Assembly (NCBI GenBank): GCA_945876015.1 | Contig: CAMCNM010000046.1 | Coordinates: 1-10,235 of the forward strand | Reading direction: 5' to 3' | Length of the DNA: 10,235 nucleotides | Source of the DNA: Gemmatimonas phototrophica | GTDB lineage: Bacteria; Gemmatimonadota; Gemmatimonadetes; Longimicrobiales; Gaopeijiaceae | In this document: positions 1 through 4,788 of the stretch, piece after piece | Position numbering within the stretch: the first letter of the stretch is position 1 | How the letters are laid out: each line of letters starts with the position of its first letter | Notes under the pieces: model-generated | Told to the model about the DNA's origin: nothing | What the model saw: the letters and a program-made list of their open reading frames with translations, nothing else | The model's database searches: none | Made by a program: the position numbers and the translations under genes

Positions 1-55
1 AGGGGACCGGAAAGGAAGGCAGCCCGTTTCCGCATCGGAGCAGAGATCATATGTC

Positions 56-391
56 GTGGAAGATCGCGTCAGCCCTAGAGAGAGCGAAGGTGCCCCGACT
101 GCCCCTCGGTTACGCTGCGGTCAGGAGCTTCCGCCCATAGACGGCAACGGGGGCGGGCCCGATCCTCTCGAGGAGGAGTTCCCGCTCGGGGACGGCGACG
201 CTGCCGAGAGCGCCGACGCGTCCTGCCCCTACTGCGGCGAATGGGTCACGCTCCAGCTCGATCCCGGGAGCGGGTCGCGCCAGCGGTACATCGAGGACTG
301 CCCGGTCTGTTGCCGCCCGTGGACCGTTCTGGTGGCGTATCAGGCGGACGGCAGCGCGGACATCGAGCTGAGGGGCGAGGACGAGGGCTGA
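56..391 (+). CDS. Cysteine-rich CPXCG-type zinc-ribbon protein
   Basis: The C-terminal half carries CPYC (Cys57, Cys60) and, 21 residues on, CPVCC (Cys82, Cys85, Cys86) followed by RPW. This spacing is that of the small CPXCG family, whose four cysteines are expected to bind one zinc; its function is unknown. Family members are usually about 60-70 residues, whereas this reading gives 111, because residues 1-55 are an acidic, Gly/Pro/Glu-rich stretch that looks disordered. GTG at 56 is the only usual start codon in frame before the cysteines, and it has no well-placed ribosome site. The frame stays open to the left edge of the window, so the true start could lie further left. The gene ends 19 bases before a strong terminator shared with the convergent cold-shock gene. 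Family call is firm; start is uncertain. Confidence 0.83.
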   Translation: MEDRVSPRESEGAPTAPRLRCGQELPPIDGNGGGPDPLEEEFPLGDGDAAESADASCPYCGEWVTLQLDPGSGSRQRYIEDCPVCCRPWTVLVAYQADGSADIELRGEDEG

Positions 392-410
392 GCCTGACCC
401 CTGAAAAGAC

Positions 411-446
411 AAAACGGCCCCCGGGATCGCTCCCGGGGGCCGTTTT
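411..446. terminator. Bidirectional intrinsic terminator
   Basis: A perfect 16-bp inverted repeat (411-426 with 431-446) encloses a 4-base loop TCGC. The outer arms are AAAA and TTTT, so the transcript of either strand ends in a GC-rich hairpin followed by U residues. It sits between the convergent CPXCG gene (+) and cold-shock gene (-) and can serve both. Confidence 0.88.
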
Positions 447-467
447 CGCGGGCGAACCCGCGTTGCG

Positions 468-677
468 TCAGCCGGTTACGGTCACGTTCTCGGCGGCCGG
501 GCCTTTCTGGCCCTGCACCACGTCGAACTCGACCTTCGCACCTTCGGCCAGGGTGCGGAAGCCGCTGCCCTGGATGGCCGAGAAGTGGACGAAGCAATCC
601 TTCGAGCCATCCTCCGGAGTGATGAACCCGAAGCCCTTCGAATCATTGAACCACTTCACGGTGCCTTTGGTACGCAT
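468..677 (-). CDS. Cold-shock protein (CspA family)
   Basis: Encodes 69 residues starting [11 protein letters not shown], the usual size and start of CspA-family single-domain OB-fold proteins, which bind single-stranded RNA and DNA and act as RNA chaperones in the cytoplasm. RNP1 is seen as KGFGFI and RNP2 as CFVHF, where the commoner form is VFVHF. The C-terminal half keeps the family pattern [11 protein letters not shown]...GPAAENVTV. The frame is open 17 codons further upstream, but the ATG at 675-677 is preceded by AGGGAG at about 9 bases and gives the canonical N-terminus, so that start is preferred. The gene stands alone on the minus strand, with a long structured leader upstream and a terminator 22 bases past its stop. 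Whether it is cold-induced or constitutive cannot be told from the protein. Confidence 0.97.
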   Translation of the reverse strand: MRTKGTVKWFNDSKGFGFITPEDGSKDCFVHFSAIQGSGFRTLAEGAKVEFDVVQGQKGPAAENVTVTG

Positions 678-857
678 TACCCAACTCCCTGTCTGGTCTT
701 GGACGATGGGGGGTGGGATAATCCGCACCAGCCACGCATCTTCCGTCCTGCGACGAAACCATTCCGTCGCTGCATCGCGAAATGAAAAAGAGGCCTCAGG
801 ACGGAGCGTCCAGGGCCTCTGGCAAACCGGGTCGAACCCAGCTTTTCACTCGCGCAG
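678..857 (-). promoter_or_regulatory. Structured 5' leader of the cold-shock gene
   Basis: If transcription starts about 7 bases after the proposed -10 box, the leader is about 180 nt long. Read 5' to 3' on the minus strand it holds three hairpins: 844-824 (8 bp with GU pairs, loop TTCGA), 820-789 (a terminator-like hairpin followed by U residues), and 770-750 (6 GC-rich pairs extendable to 9, loop TGG). A 9-base inverted repeat, TCCGTCCTG at 742-750 and CAGGACGGA at 797-805, would let the third region pair with the 3' part of the terminator hairpin, giving an alternative fold. Long structured leaders are known for enterobacterial cspA mRNAs. A regulatory role here is inference. Confidence 0.45.
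784..820 (-). terminator. Terminator-like hairpin within the csp leader
   Basis: Outer arms AGAGGCC (789-795) and GGCCTCT (814-820) and inner arms GGACG (799-803) and CGTCC (807-811) form an interrupted 12-bp stem with loop GAG. On the minus strand it is followed by a run of U from 789 to 785. It lies about 107 bases upstream of the cold-shock ATG, so it either ends a short upstream RNA or attenuates the cold-shock transcript. There is no comparable U run on the plus strand. Confidence 0.65.
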
Positions 858-862
858 CCATT

Positions 863-891
863 AATATGGCTCGGCGGGTACCAAGAATCAA
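863..891 (-). promoter_or_regulatory. Candidate sigma70-type promoter for the csp transcript
   Basis: On the minus strand, TTGATT (891-886) and CATATT (868-863) are separated by exactly 17 bases, each matching four of six consensus positions. The region is AT-rich against a GC-rich background. It would place the transcript start near 857. The -10 overlaps the short inverted repeat GCCAT-TAAT-ATGGC at 857-870. Confidence 0.4.
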
Positions 892-940
892 GCAATTTGT
901 GTAACCACCCTCGAAATGGGGGTATTCGTCTATCCCGAAA

Positions 941-946
941 AGGGGG
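941..946 (+). promoter_or_regulatory. Ribosome binding site fixing the TTG start
   Basis: AGGGGG lies 8 bases before TTG 955-957. It supports the non-ATG start that puts the catalytic cysteine at position 2, rather than the in-frame ATG at 916, which has no purine-rich site close upstream. Confidence 0.7.
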
Positions 947-954
947 AAAATCCG

Positions 955-1881
955 TTGTGCCGATTCACCTTTTACCGCGGTGAGGCGCTGCCGATCTCCC
1001 ACCTCATCACCGAGCCGATCCACTCGCTCATCCACCAGAGCTACCATTCCGAGGAGCGGGAGGAGCCCCTGAACGGCGACGGTTTCGGGCTCGCCTGGTA
1101 CGTGGAGGGCTCGACCGAGTCGGCCGTCTTCCGCGCGGTCACGCCGGCCTGGAGCAACCGCAACCTGCGCGAGCTGGCGCGCGTCACCGAGAGCGGCTGC
1201 TTCCTCGCGCACGTGCGCGCCGCGACCCAGGTGCTCGAGGTGAGCGAGACCAACTGCCACCCGTTCAAGCACGGCCGCTACACGTTCATGCACAACGGCG
1301 ACGTGGGCGGCTTCCACGCCATCCGACGCCCGCTCCTCGCCAGCCTCGGCGACCGGGCCTTCAGCTCGATCCATGGCTCGACCGACTCCGAGCATCTGTT
1401 CGCGCTGTTCCTCGACGAGATGGAGCGATCGGGCGACGGGTCCGGTCTCGAGGTGATGGCGGAGGCGCTCGATCGCGCGATCGATCGGGCGATGGACCTC
1501 GCGGCGGAGCACGCGCCCGGCGAGCCGAGCTACTTGAACCTGGTGTTGTGCGATGGCGCGTCGGCCATCGCCTGTCGCTACGTCACGGAGGCCGTGGAGA
1601 GCGCGGAGTCCCTCTACGTGGCGCGCGGCCACTACGTGTGGAAGGATGGCGCGGCCAGGATCCTCCCGGCCAAACCCGGCGAGGGCGCGGTGCTGGTGAG
1701 CTCGGAGCGTATCGGCGCGGATCCGGCGTGGGAGCCCGTCCCGGTGGGATGGTGGCTGATGATCACGCCCGAGCGGGAGGTCTCATACCGGCCGATGCGG
1801 GTCGGTCCGGGATTCGACCACCCGCCCCGCGTGTCGTCCCGTCCCGCGTCCCGCGAGCCGACAGCCGGGGCCCCGGGATGA
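955..1881 (+). CDS. Class II glutamine amidotransferase (EgtC/YafJ-like)
   Basis: N-terminal-nucleophile glutaminase domain of the GATase II fold, which hydrolyses an amide and in some members passes ammonia on. Visible motifs are NGDGFGLAWY (40-49), HVRAAT (86-91), NCHPF (100-104), HNGDVGGF (113-120) and STDSEHLF (142-149). In this family the catalytic residue is Cys2, exposed when Met1 is removed. The frame opens at ATG 916, but that would bury the cysteine. TTG at 955-957 directly precedes the TGC codon and has AGGGGG (941-946) 8 bases upstream, so 955 is taken as the start, giving 308 residues. The last ~35 residues are Pro/Arg-rich and probably disordered. The stop overlaps the next gene's ATG, suggesting translational coupling. 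Similar proteins include EgtC and YafJ; no ergothioneine genes are nearby, so the substrate is unknown. Confidence 0.92.
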   Translation: MCRFTFYRGEALPISHLITEPIHSLIHQSYHSEEREEPLNGDGFGLAWYVEGSTESAVFRAVTPAWSNRNLRELARVTESGCFLAHVRAATQVLEVSETNCHPFKHGRYTFMHNGDVGGFHAIRRPLLASLGDRAFSSIHGSTDSEHLFALFLDEMERSGDGSGLEVMAEALDRAIDRAMDLAAEHAPGEPSYLNLVLCDGASAIACRYVTEAVESAESLYVARGHYVWKDGAARILPAKPGEGAVLVSSERIGADPAWEPVPVGWWLMITPEREVSYRPMRVGPGFDHPPRVSSRPASREPTAGAPG

Positions 1882-2342
1882 TCGACGCGGACCGCTTCCG
1901 CGAGACGCTCGCACACTGGGCTAGCGGTGTGGCGGTGGCGGCGGTGCGCGACGAGGCGAAGGTGCACGCGACCACGGTGACCGCGTTCCTCTCCATCTCG
2001 GTCCAGCCGCCGATGGTCCTGATCTCGCTCGGGCCCTCGGCGCAGATCCTCCCGTTCATCCCGCTGGGCACGTCCTTCGGCGTGAGCGTCCTCGGCGCGG
2101 AACAGGCGCGGCTGGCCAGCGTGTTCGCGGATTCCTACCCGGTGGGGGCGTCACCCTTCGCGTTGGAAGGCGTGCCGCTGATCACGGACGCACTGGTCCG
2201 CATGAGCTGCCGGGTGGAGCGGATCGACCAGGCCGGTGACCACCGGCTTGTTCACGCGCTGGTGGAGCGCTCCGAGGTCGGGTCGGGCGACCCGCTCGTC
2301 CGATTCGGCCGGGCATACCACCGCCTGCCGACGGACGGCTGA
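1878..2342 (+). CDS. Flavin reductase-like domain protein
   Basis: A 154-residue protein matching the flavin reductase-like domain family (FMN-binding split barrel), whose members bind FMN or FAD and often supply reduced flavin to a partner monooxygenase. Typical features are the opening FRETLAHWASGVAV (7-20), the central VTAFLSISVQPPMVLISL (34-51) at the flavin site, FGVSVLGAEQ (67-76), CRVERIDQAGDH (111-122) and the ending PLVRFGRAYHRL. Where many relatives read GMT(V/A)SSF, this one has ATTVTAF. ATG at 1878 overlaps the upstream amidotransferase stop (ATGA), so the two are likely made from one mRNA. No monooxygenase partner is present, so substrate and partner are unknown. The convergent membrane-protein gene ends 4 bases beyond. 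Confidence 0.9.
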   Translation: MIDADRFRETLAHWASGVAVAAVRDEAKVHATTVTAFLSISVQPPMVLISLGPSAQILPFIPLGTSFGVSVLGAEQARLASVFADSYPVGASPFALEGVPLITDALVRMSCRVERIDQAGDHRLVHALVERSEVGSGDPLVRFGRAYHRLPTDG

Positions 2343-2345
2343 GCG

Positions 2346-2723
2346 CTAGTCTTCCTCGTTCGCGGGTCGGTTCGTTCCGACGAAGACGTTGAGCACGGCG
2401 CTGGTGATGCTCACCACCAACGATCCCACGAACGCCGGAACGAAGCCGTCCACGCCGAAGCCGAGCCCGAGCTCGATCGACAACGCCGCCGTCAGCCACA
2501 GCATCAGCGCGTTCAACACGAGCAGGAACAGCCCGAGCGTGAGGATCACGAGCGGACACGTGAGCATCGCGAGCAGCGGCCGCACCAGCGCGTTGACCAA
2601 CCCGAAGACCACCGCGACGCCGAGCAGCCCGAGGGGAGTGCCGGTCCAGGTGATCCCCGGAACGAAGCGCACCGCCACCCAGAGCGCGCAGGCGGTGATG
2701 ATGAGCCGGAGCAGGAACCGCAT
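2346..2723 (-). CDS. Phage holin family 4 / YvlD-like membrane protein
   Basis: A 125-residue integral membrane protein with four hydrophobic segments at about 3-22, 31-48, 52-82 (a long hairpin-like stretch) and 93-116. The motifs VNALVRPLLAMLTCPL (43-58), LNALMLWLTA and FVGSLVVSITSAVLN are typical of the DUF360/mycobacteriophage holin 4 superfamily that includes Bacillus YvlD. Despite the family name these are ordinary chromosomal proteins, and no lysis genes surround it. ATG at 2721-2723 has AAGGA 7 bases upstream. It is preceded by another small membrane protein gene with a 22-base gap, so the two probably form a short operon. It ends in TAG, showing that UAG serves as a stop in this genome. 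Cellular role is not established. Confidence 0.88.
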   Translation of the reverse strand: MRFLLRLIITACALWVAVRFVPGITWTGTPLGLLGVAVVFGLVNALVRPLLAMLTCPLVILTLGLFLLVLNALMLWLTAALSIELGLGFGVDGFVPAFVGSLVVSITSAVLNVFVGTNRPANEED

Positions 2724-2745
2724 CAGACTATCCTTGTGATTGGCC

Positions 2746-3117
2746 TCACGAGCGGCGGCGCCGCGGAGGACGGAGCCCTCCCGCCAGCGCCGCGGCCGGC
2801 ACCATCACCAGCGCCGTGATCGCCTCGTGCCACCAGGGCTCGTTCGCGATCCTGAGCGCGAGATCGACGCCGGTGGCGAACAGCAGAGAGAGGGCCAGGC
2901 AGAGGCCCACGCCGATCGCGGTACAGCCCGCCAGCCAGCGCGCGGCCACGCCCGCGGCGACCCCGGCCGCGGCCAGGCCCAGGGCGTCCAACGTCGCCTG
3001 GATCGGGAAGGGGAAGGAGCGGTCACCGACGTAGAAGAACATCACCCACGCGGCGTCGAGCGAGCGTGCGATCAGGAACCCGAAGAGCACGCCGAGCCAC
3101 CAGAGGATCGGTCTCAT
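2746..3117 (-). CDS. Small hypothetical membrane protein
   Basis: I do not recognise a named family. The 123 residues contain hydrophobic stretches at about 4-19, 44-60, 63-85 and 97-114, predicting three or four membrane spans. The tail RPPRRRRS is strongly basic and expected to face the cytoplasm. Trp/Phe-rich patches (ILWWLG, AAWVMFFYV, EPWWHEA) sit at likely membrane interfaces. The ATG at 3115-3117 has only a weak upstream purine site. It lies 22 bases before the YvlD-like gene in the same direction, suggesting co-transcription and a shared envelope-related role. Codon usage and length make it more likely real than a shadow: no competing gene exists on the other strand. Confidence 0.72.
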   Translation of the reverse strand: MRPILWWLGVLFGFLIARSLDAAWVMFFYVGDRSFPFPIQATLDALGLAAAGVAAGVAARWLAGCTAIGVGLCLALSLLFATGVDLALRIANEPWWHEAITALVMVPAAALAGGLRPPRRRRS

Positions 3118-3137
3118 CTGCGGTGCGGGAACTGCGC

Positions 3138-3168
3138 GGGGGTGATGGGCACCTCGCCCATCACCCCC
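3138..3168 (-). terminator. Perfect GC-rich hairpin, terminator-like, no U run
   Basis: GGGGGTGATGGGC (3138-3150) and its exact complement (3156-3168) form a 13-bp stem with a 5-base loop. It starts 8 bases after the stop of the outer-membrane protein gene and 21 bases before the next minus-strand gene. No U run follows on the minus strand. It may end or stabilise the upstream mRNA while allowing some read-through. Confidence 0.5.
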
Positions 3169-3175
3169 GTTTCGT

Positions 3176-3838
3176 TCAACCTCCGAAGCCGATGCGCAGG
3201 CCGATGTTCACCATGGGATAGATCTTGTACTTGTTGAGATCATCCTCCCAGGAGGCGCGCTCCTCTTCGAGGTCCTGCTTGAACTGGGCGTTGTCCTTGA
3301 ACGTTCCGTTGTTCGAGACGGTGAGGGTGGACTCACCCACGAACGCCGCGCCCAGGTCGAGGAACAGCCCGATCCCGCTCGAGGCGATCTTGCCGAAGCC
3401 GATCATCGCGTAGGGAGCGTATTTCTTGGCCGTCGTCGCGGTGCCGGTGATCGTGCCGAGCTGTTGGGGCGTGTACGTGGTGCCGCCGATCTCCTGACTT
3501 TCCGTGAACGTGCCGTTGATCGAGATGCCGTCCTTCTTGTACAGGACGCCGCCGCCGATGCGGAAGCCGCCGCCGCTCGGGAACAGCTCGATCCCCGCCT
3601 GCGCGAACGACCCGGGCAGATTCACCGCGAAGTCGATGCCGGACAGGATGAGGCTGGGGTTGACCGGCTGGATCCCCAGGCCTCCGCGAAGCACGATGTT
3701 GGGCGAGACCGCGATGGCGAGATCCGCTCCGAGTCCAGTGGTTCCGGCCCGGACGCCGACGCCAACCTGGGCGGAGGCCGCCGCGGGGATGGTGAGCAGC
3801 AGAGCGAGCAGTACAACCGGCAGAGCCTTGGCGCGCAT
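3176..3838 (-). CDS. Outer-membrane beta-barrel-like secreted protein
   Basis: Residues 1-23 form a clear Sec signal peptide: basic MRAK, a Leu-rich core, and AAASA before Gln24 as the signal peptidase I site. The mature ~197 residues are Gly-rich with alternating polar/hydrophobic strands (VGVGVRAGTTGLGADLAIAV, YAPYAMIGFGK, GIGLFLDLGAAF) and end in MVNIGLRIGFGG, resembling an outer-membrane barrel terminal strand. An unusual charged helical stretch (about 180-204, rich in Lys, Asp, Glu) interrupts the strands just before the last one. ATG 3836-3838 is preceded by GGGAGA at about 5 bases. The gene is monocistronic or leads the minus-strand group, with a hairpin after its stop. Function (porin, structural or other) is unknown; a soluble secreted beta protein is the alternative. 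Confidence 0.86.
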   Translation of the reverse strand: MRAKALPVVLLALLLTIPAAASAQVGVGVRAGTTGLGADLAIAVSPNIVLRGGLGIQPVNPSLILSGIDFAVNLPGSFAQAGIELFPSGGGFRIGGGVLYKKDGISINGTFTESQEIGGTTYTPQQLGTITGTATTAKKYAPYAMIGFGKIASSGIGLFLDLGAAFVGESTLTVSNNGTFKDNAQFKQDLEEERASWEDDLNKYKIYPMVNIGLRIGFGG

Positions 3839-3901
3839 CTAGATCTCCCGATTGGGTAAAGGGCCTATCGGCGCTGTTCCTCGGATGCGCCTGGCCCTTC
3901 G

Positions 3902-3907
3902 AGTATA
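3902..3907 (-). promoter_or_regulatory. Candidate -10 box for the outer-membrane protein gene
   Basis: On the minus strand the hexamer reads TATACT, five of six matches to TATAAT, in an otherwise GC-rich gap between divergent genes. It would give a leader of about 57 nt. No good -35 is seen at 16-18 bases (TGGCAC at best). Confidence 0.35.
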
Positions 3908-3983
3908 GACTCGGCTCGGGGCGGGGTGCCAGCGTGTCGTAGGAGGATGCGGTTCGAGCGCGGCACGCTTAGGTTGCCGCCCC

Positions 3984-4739
3984 GTGAACGTCCTCTCGGA
4001 TCCACTCCACTTCTTCGTCGTCCTCGCAGCCGGCTTCCTCGCCGGGGCCGGCAATTCGATCGCGGGGGGTGGGACCACCCTCTCGTTCCCGATCCTCGTC
4101 TGGGTCGGGCTCCCCGAGCAGATCGCGAACGCGACCAACACGCTCGGTCTCCTGAGCGGCTCGGTCGGAGGCGCCTGGAGCTACCGGGAGCGCATCCGGC
4201 GCCAGCACGGCTGGGGCCTCCTCTGGATTCCGGCACTGATCGGCGGTGGCGTGGGCGCGGCGCTCCTCCTCGCCCTCCCGTCGGACTCGTTCCGTACGGT
4301 CGCGCCCTGGCTCGTGATCGGCTCGGCGGTGCTCGAGGCGTGCGACCCCCTGATACGCCGCCATCTCCCCCAGCTGGCTCCGGGGGAGCGGCGGCTCGGC
4401 GCGGCGATGGTCTCGCTCTTCGTGATCTCGATCTACGGCGGCTACTTCGGCGCCGGGATCGGCATCCTCACGCTCATCACGCTCCGGTTCGTCGGGATCA
4501 TGGACCTGCACGACGCCAACGGGCTCAAGAACCTCCTGGTGTTCGGGATCAAGGCGGTGGCCGCGATCGGCTTCATCTGGAGCGGCGTGATCGTCTGGTC
4601 GGTGGCGATCCTGATGATGGCGAGTTCTCTGGTGGGCGGGTGGGCGGCGGGCCACATGGTCCAGAAGCTGGATCAGGGCACCCTGCGCTGGATCGTGGTC
4701 GCGATGGGGATCGCGATGGGTGTGTCGATGCTCGTGTAG
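3984..4739 (+). CDS. TauE/SafE family membrane exporter
   Basis: A 251-residue membrane protein of the TauE/SafE (DUF81) family, whose studied members move sulfite, sulfoacetate or other sulfur-containing or organic anions across the inner membrane. Two related halves are visible: GAGNSIAGGGTTLSFP (21-36) with ANATNTLGLLSGSVGG (49-63), and YGGYFGAGIGILTL (151-164) with DLHDANGLKNLLV (174-186). About seven to eight hydrophobic segments span the chain, as usual for this size. The start is GTG 3984; it lacks a good ribosome site, but TAGGTT (3970-3975) lies 8 bases upstream and may be a -10 box of a leaderless mRNA. It ends in TAG, 49 bases before thiI. The adjacency to ThiI makes a sulfur-related substrate attractive, but the substrate cannot be read from sequence. 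Confidence 0.92.
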   Translation: MNVLSDPLHFFVVLAAGFLAGAGNSIAGGGTTLSFPILVWVGLPEQIANATNTLGLLSGSVGGAWSYRERIRRQHGWGLLWIPALIGGGVGAALLLALPSDSFRTVAPWLVIGSAVLEACDPLIRRHLPQLAPGERRLGAAMVSLFVISIYGGYFGAGIGILTLITLRFVGIMDLHDANGLKNLLVFGIKAVAAIGFIWSGVIVWSVAILMMASSLVGGWAAGHMVQKLDQGTLRWIVVAMGIAMGVSMLV

Positions 4740-4777
4740 CGGGCCCGGGTCGCGTTCCCGCCCGGCAGGGGGTCCGC

Positions 4778-4783
4778 TAGAAT
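4778..4783 (+). promoter_or_regulatory. Candidate -10 box immediately upstream of thiI
   Basis: TAGAAT (five of six matches to TATAAT) ends 5 bases before the thiI ATG at 4789. Transcription from it would start at or next to the ATG, implying a leaderless mRNA. A weak TTCCCG lies at -35 with a 17-base spacer. No ribosome site is properly placed for the ATG (AGGGGG is about 17 bases away). Confidence 0.4.
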
Positions 4784-4788
4784 GGGTC

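Noticed and set aside
821..845. GGTTCGA-like sequence on the minus strand that suggests a tRNA T-arm, followed by CCA.
   Set aside because: The loop is only 5 bases when the stem is paired, and no acceptor, D or anticodon arms fit around it, so it is better read as a simple hairpin.
796..861. A 21-residue minus-strand ORF ending within the terminator-like hairpin upstream of csp, resembling an attenuator leader peptide.
   Set aside because: It has no ribosome site, no run of regulatory codons, and its ATG at 859-861 lies upstream of the transcript start implied by the candidate promoter.
1460..1500. Repeated CGATCG units in the amidotransferase gene, considered as a DNA-binding or restriction-linked repeat.
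   Set aside because: They encode a repeated Asp-Arg-Ala helix segment (LDRAIDRAMDLA), and codon bias explains the DNA repeat.
2346..2723. A phage remnant suggested by the holin family name.
   Set aside because: This family is common in ordinary chromosomes, and no endolysin, integrase or structural genes are nearby.
3926..4780. ORF in another frame over the exporter gene, with AGGAGG directly before an ATG at 3947.
   Set aside because: The spacing between AGGAGG and ATG is zero, and its product is an Arg/Gly/Pro-rich shadow, whereas the 3984 frame encodes a recognisable TauE/SafE protein.
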